Below are positions 13,625 to 13,799 of a stretch of DNA of 13,799 nt, piece by piece (the stretch's first letter is position 1; the number at the start of each line of letters is the position of its first letter). The stretch is from JALHTG01 sp964653695 (GTDB lineage Archaea; Thermoproteota; Bathyarchaeia; 40CM-2-53-6; JALHTG01): positions 1 through 13,799 of the forward strand of contig CAZZFQ010000038.1 in NCBI GenBank assembly GCA_964653695.1, written 5' to 3'. A model generated the notes under the pieces. The model was not told the origin of the DNA. It ran no database searches and saw nothing but the letters and a program-made list of their open reading frames with translations. The position numbers were made by a program, and so were the translations under genes.

Positions 13625-13799
13625 GAGGTACTGGAGGCTCTTCTCTAACGTTGTAAATCTCAGCCGGTGCCTACAGCATCCTCTGAATAGTGTTCCCTTT
13701 AGGTTTTGACACGATGTTTCAGTTGATCTGGTCTTGAGTCACTAGGCCGCTCTATCTATTCTGGGAGGACACGGAACCCAACTGTTCCTCAGTGATTTC
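13625..13799. other. 175-nt end region without a supported gene
   Basis: No RNA gene or clear promoter is seen. On the minus strand one frame runs from the window edge to a TAG at 13754-13752, encoding 15 residues that end SVSSQNR. This could be the tail of a convergent gene but is too short to support. The T-rich CCCTTTAGGTTTT at about 13697-13709 might end the deacetylase transcript. Confidence 0.3.

Noticed and set aside
1..13799. CRISPR arrays, insertion sequences, rRNA genes, toxin-antitoxin pairs
   Set aside because: No regularly spaced repeats, transposase motifs, rRNA stretches or paired small toxin/antitoxin genes were seen on reading both strands.

Overview
The window is archaeal chromosome, roughly 50% GC, probably from the TACK/Thermoproteota side. 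The evidence is a crenactin-type actin gene, tRNA genes interrupted by one or two very small introns with bulge-helix-bulge (BHB) geometry (some at non-canonical positions), archaeal-type PGK, RpiA and ThiL, an M32 carboxypeptidase, frequent TTG/GTG starts, and TATA-like boxes such as CTTAAATA. Crenactin and several small introns per tRNA are best known from Thermoproteales, Caldarchaeales and Korarchaeota. I cannot assign an order from this window.

Layout. 1-1185: the tail of an unrecognised gene, then hypA (+), with hypB (-) arranged tail to tail. 1315-1425: tRNA-Thr(UGU) with two introns. 1484-1789: a small unknown protein (-). 2024-5460: a minus-strand series of a two-helix membrane protein, pgk and an M32 carboxypeptidase. 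5631-5735: tRNA-Met(CAU) with two introns (-). 5861-7367: a membrane-anchored coiled-coil protein interrupted by a 100-N assembly gap, then rpiA (-). 7576-8337: tRNA-Thr(CGU) with a 14-nt intron, a LAGLIDADG homing endonuclease directly downstream, and a decayed second tRNA 3' end at the far side of the endonuclease. 8414-9427: thiL (+). 9594-11792: crenactin, a coiled-coil protein placed like arcadin-2, and a small four-cysteine protein (+), apparently one operon. 11838-12662: a NIF3-like protein (-). 12830-13624: a NodB-type deacetylase (+).

How the genes relate. HypA and HypB deliver nickel to [NiFe]-hydrogenase, implying hydrogen metabolism. PGK and RpiA belong to central carbon metabolism and ThiL makes thiamine pyrophosphate. 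The crenactin operon is probably a cytoskeletal module with its own promoter.

The two most interesting loci are the crenactin operon, whose second protein ends in a short amphipathic helix that may bind the filament, and the tRNA-Thr(CGU)/endonuclease locus. The latter looks like a minimal mobile element that replaced the 3' end of a tRNA gene and left the old 3' end behind. No stretch over 300 bases lacks a gene; the longest spacers (1790-2023, 7368-7575, 13625-13799) show only candidate promoters or the tRNA remnant.
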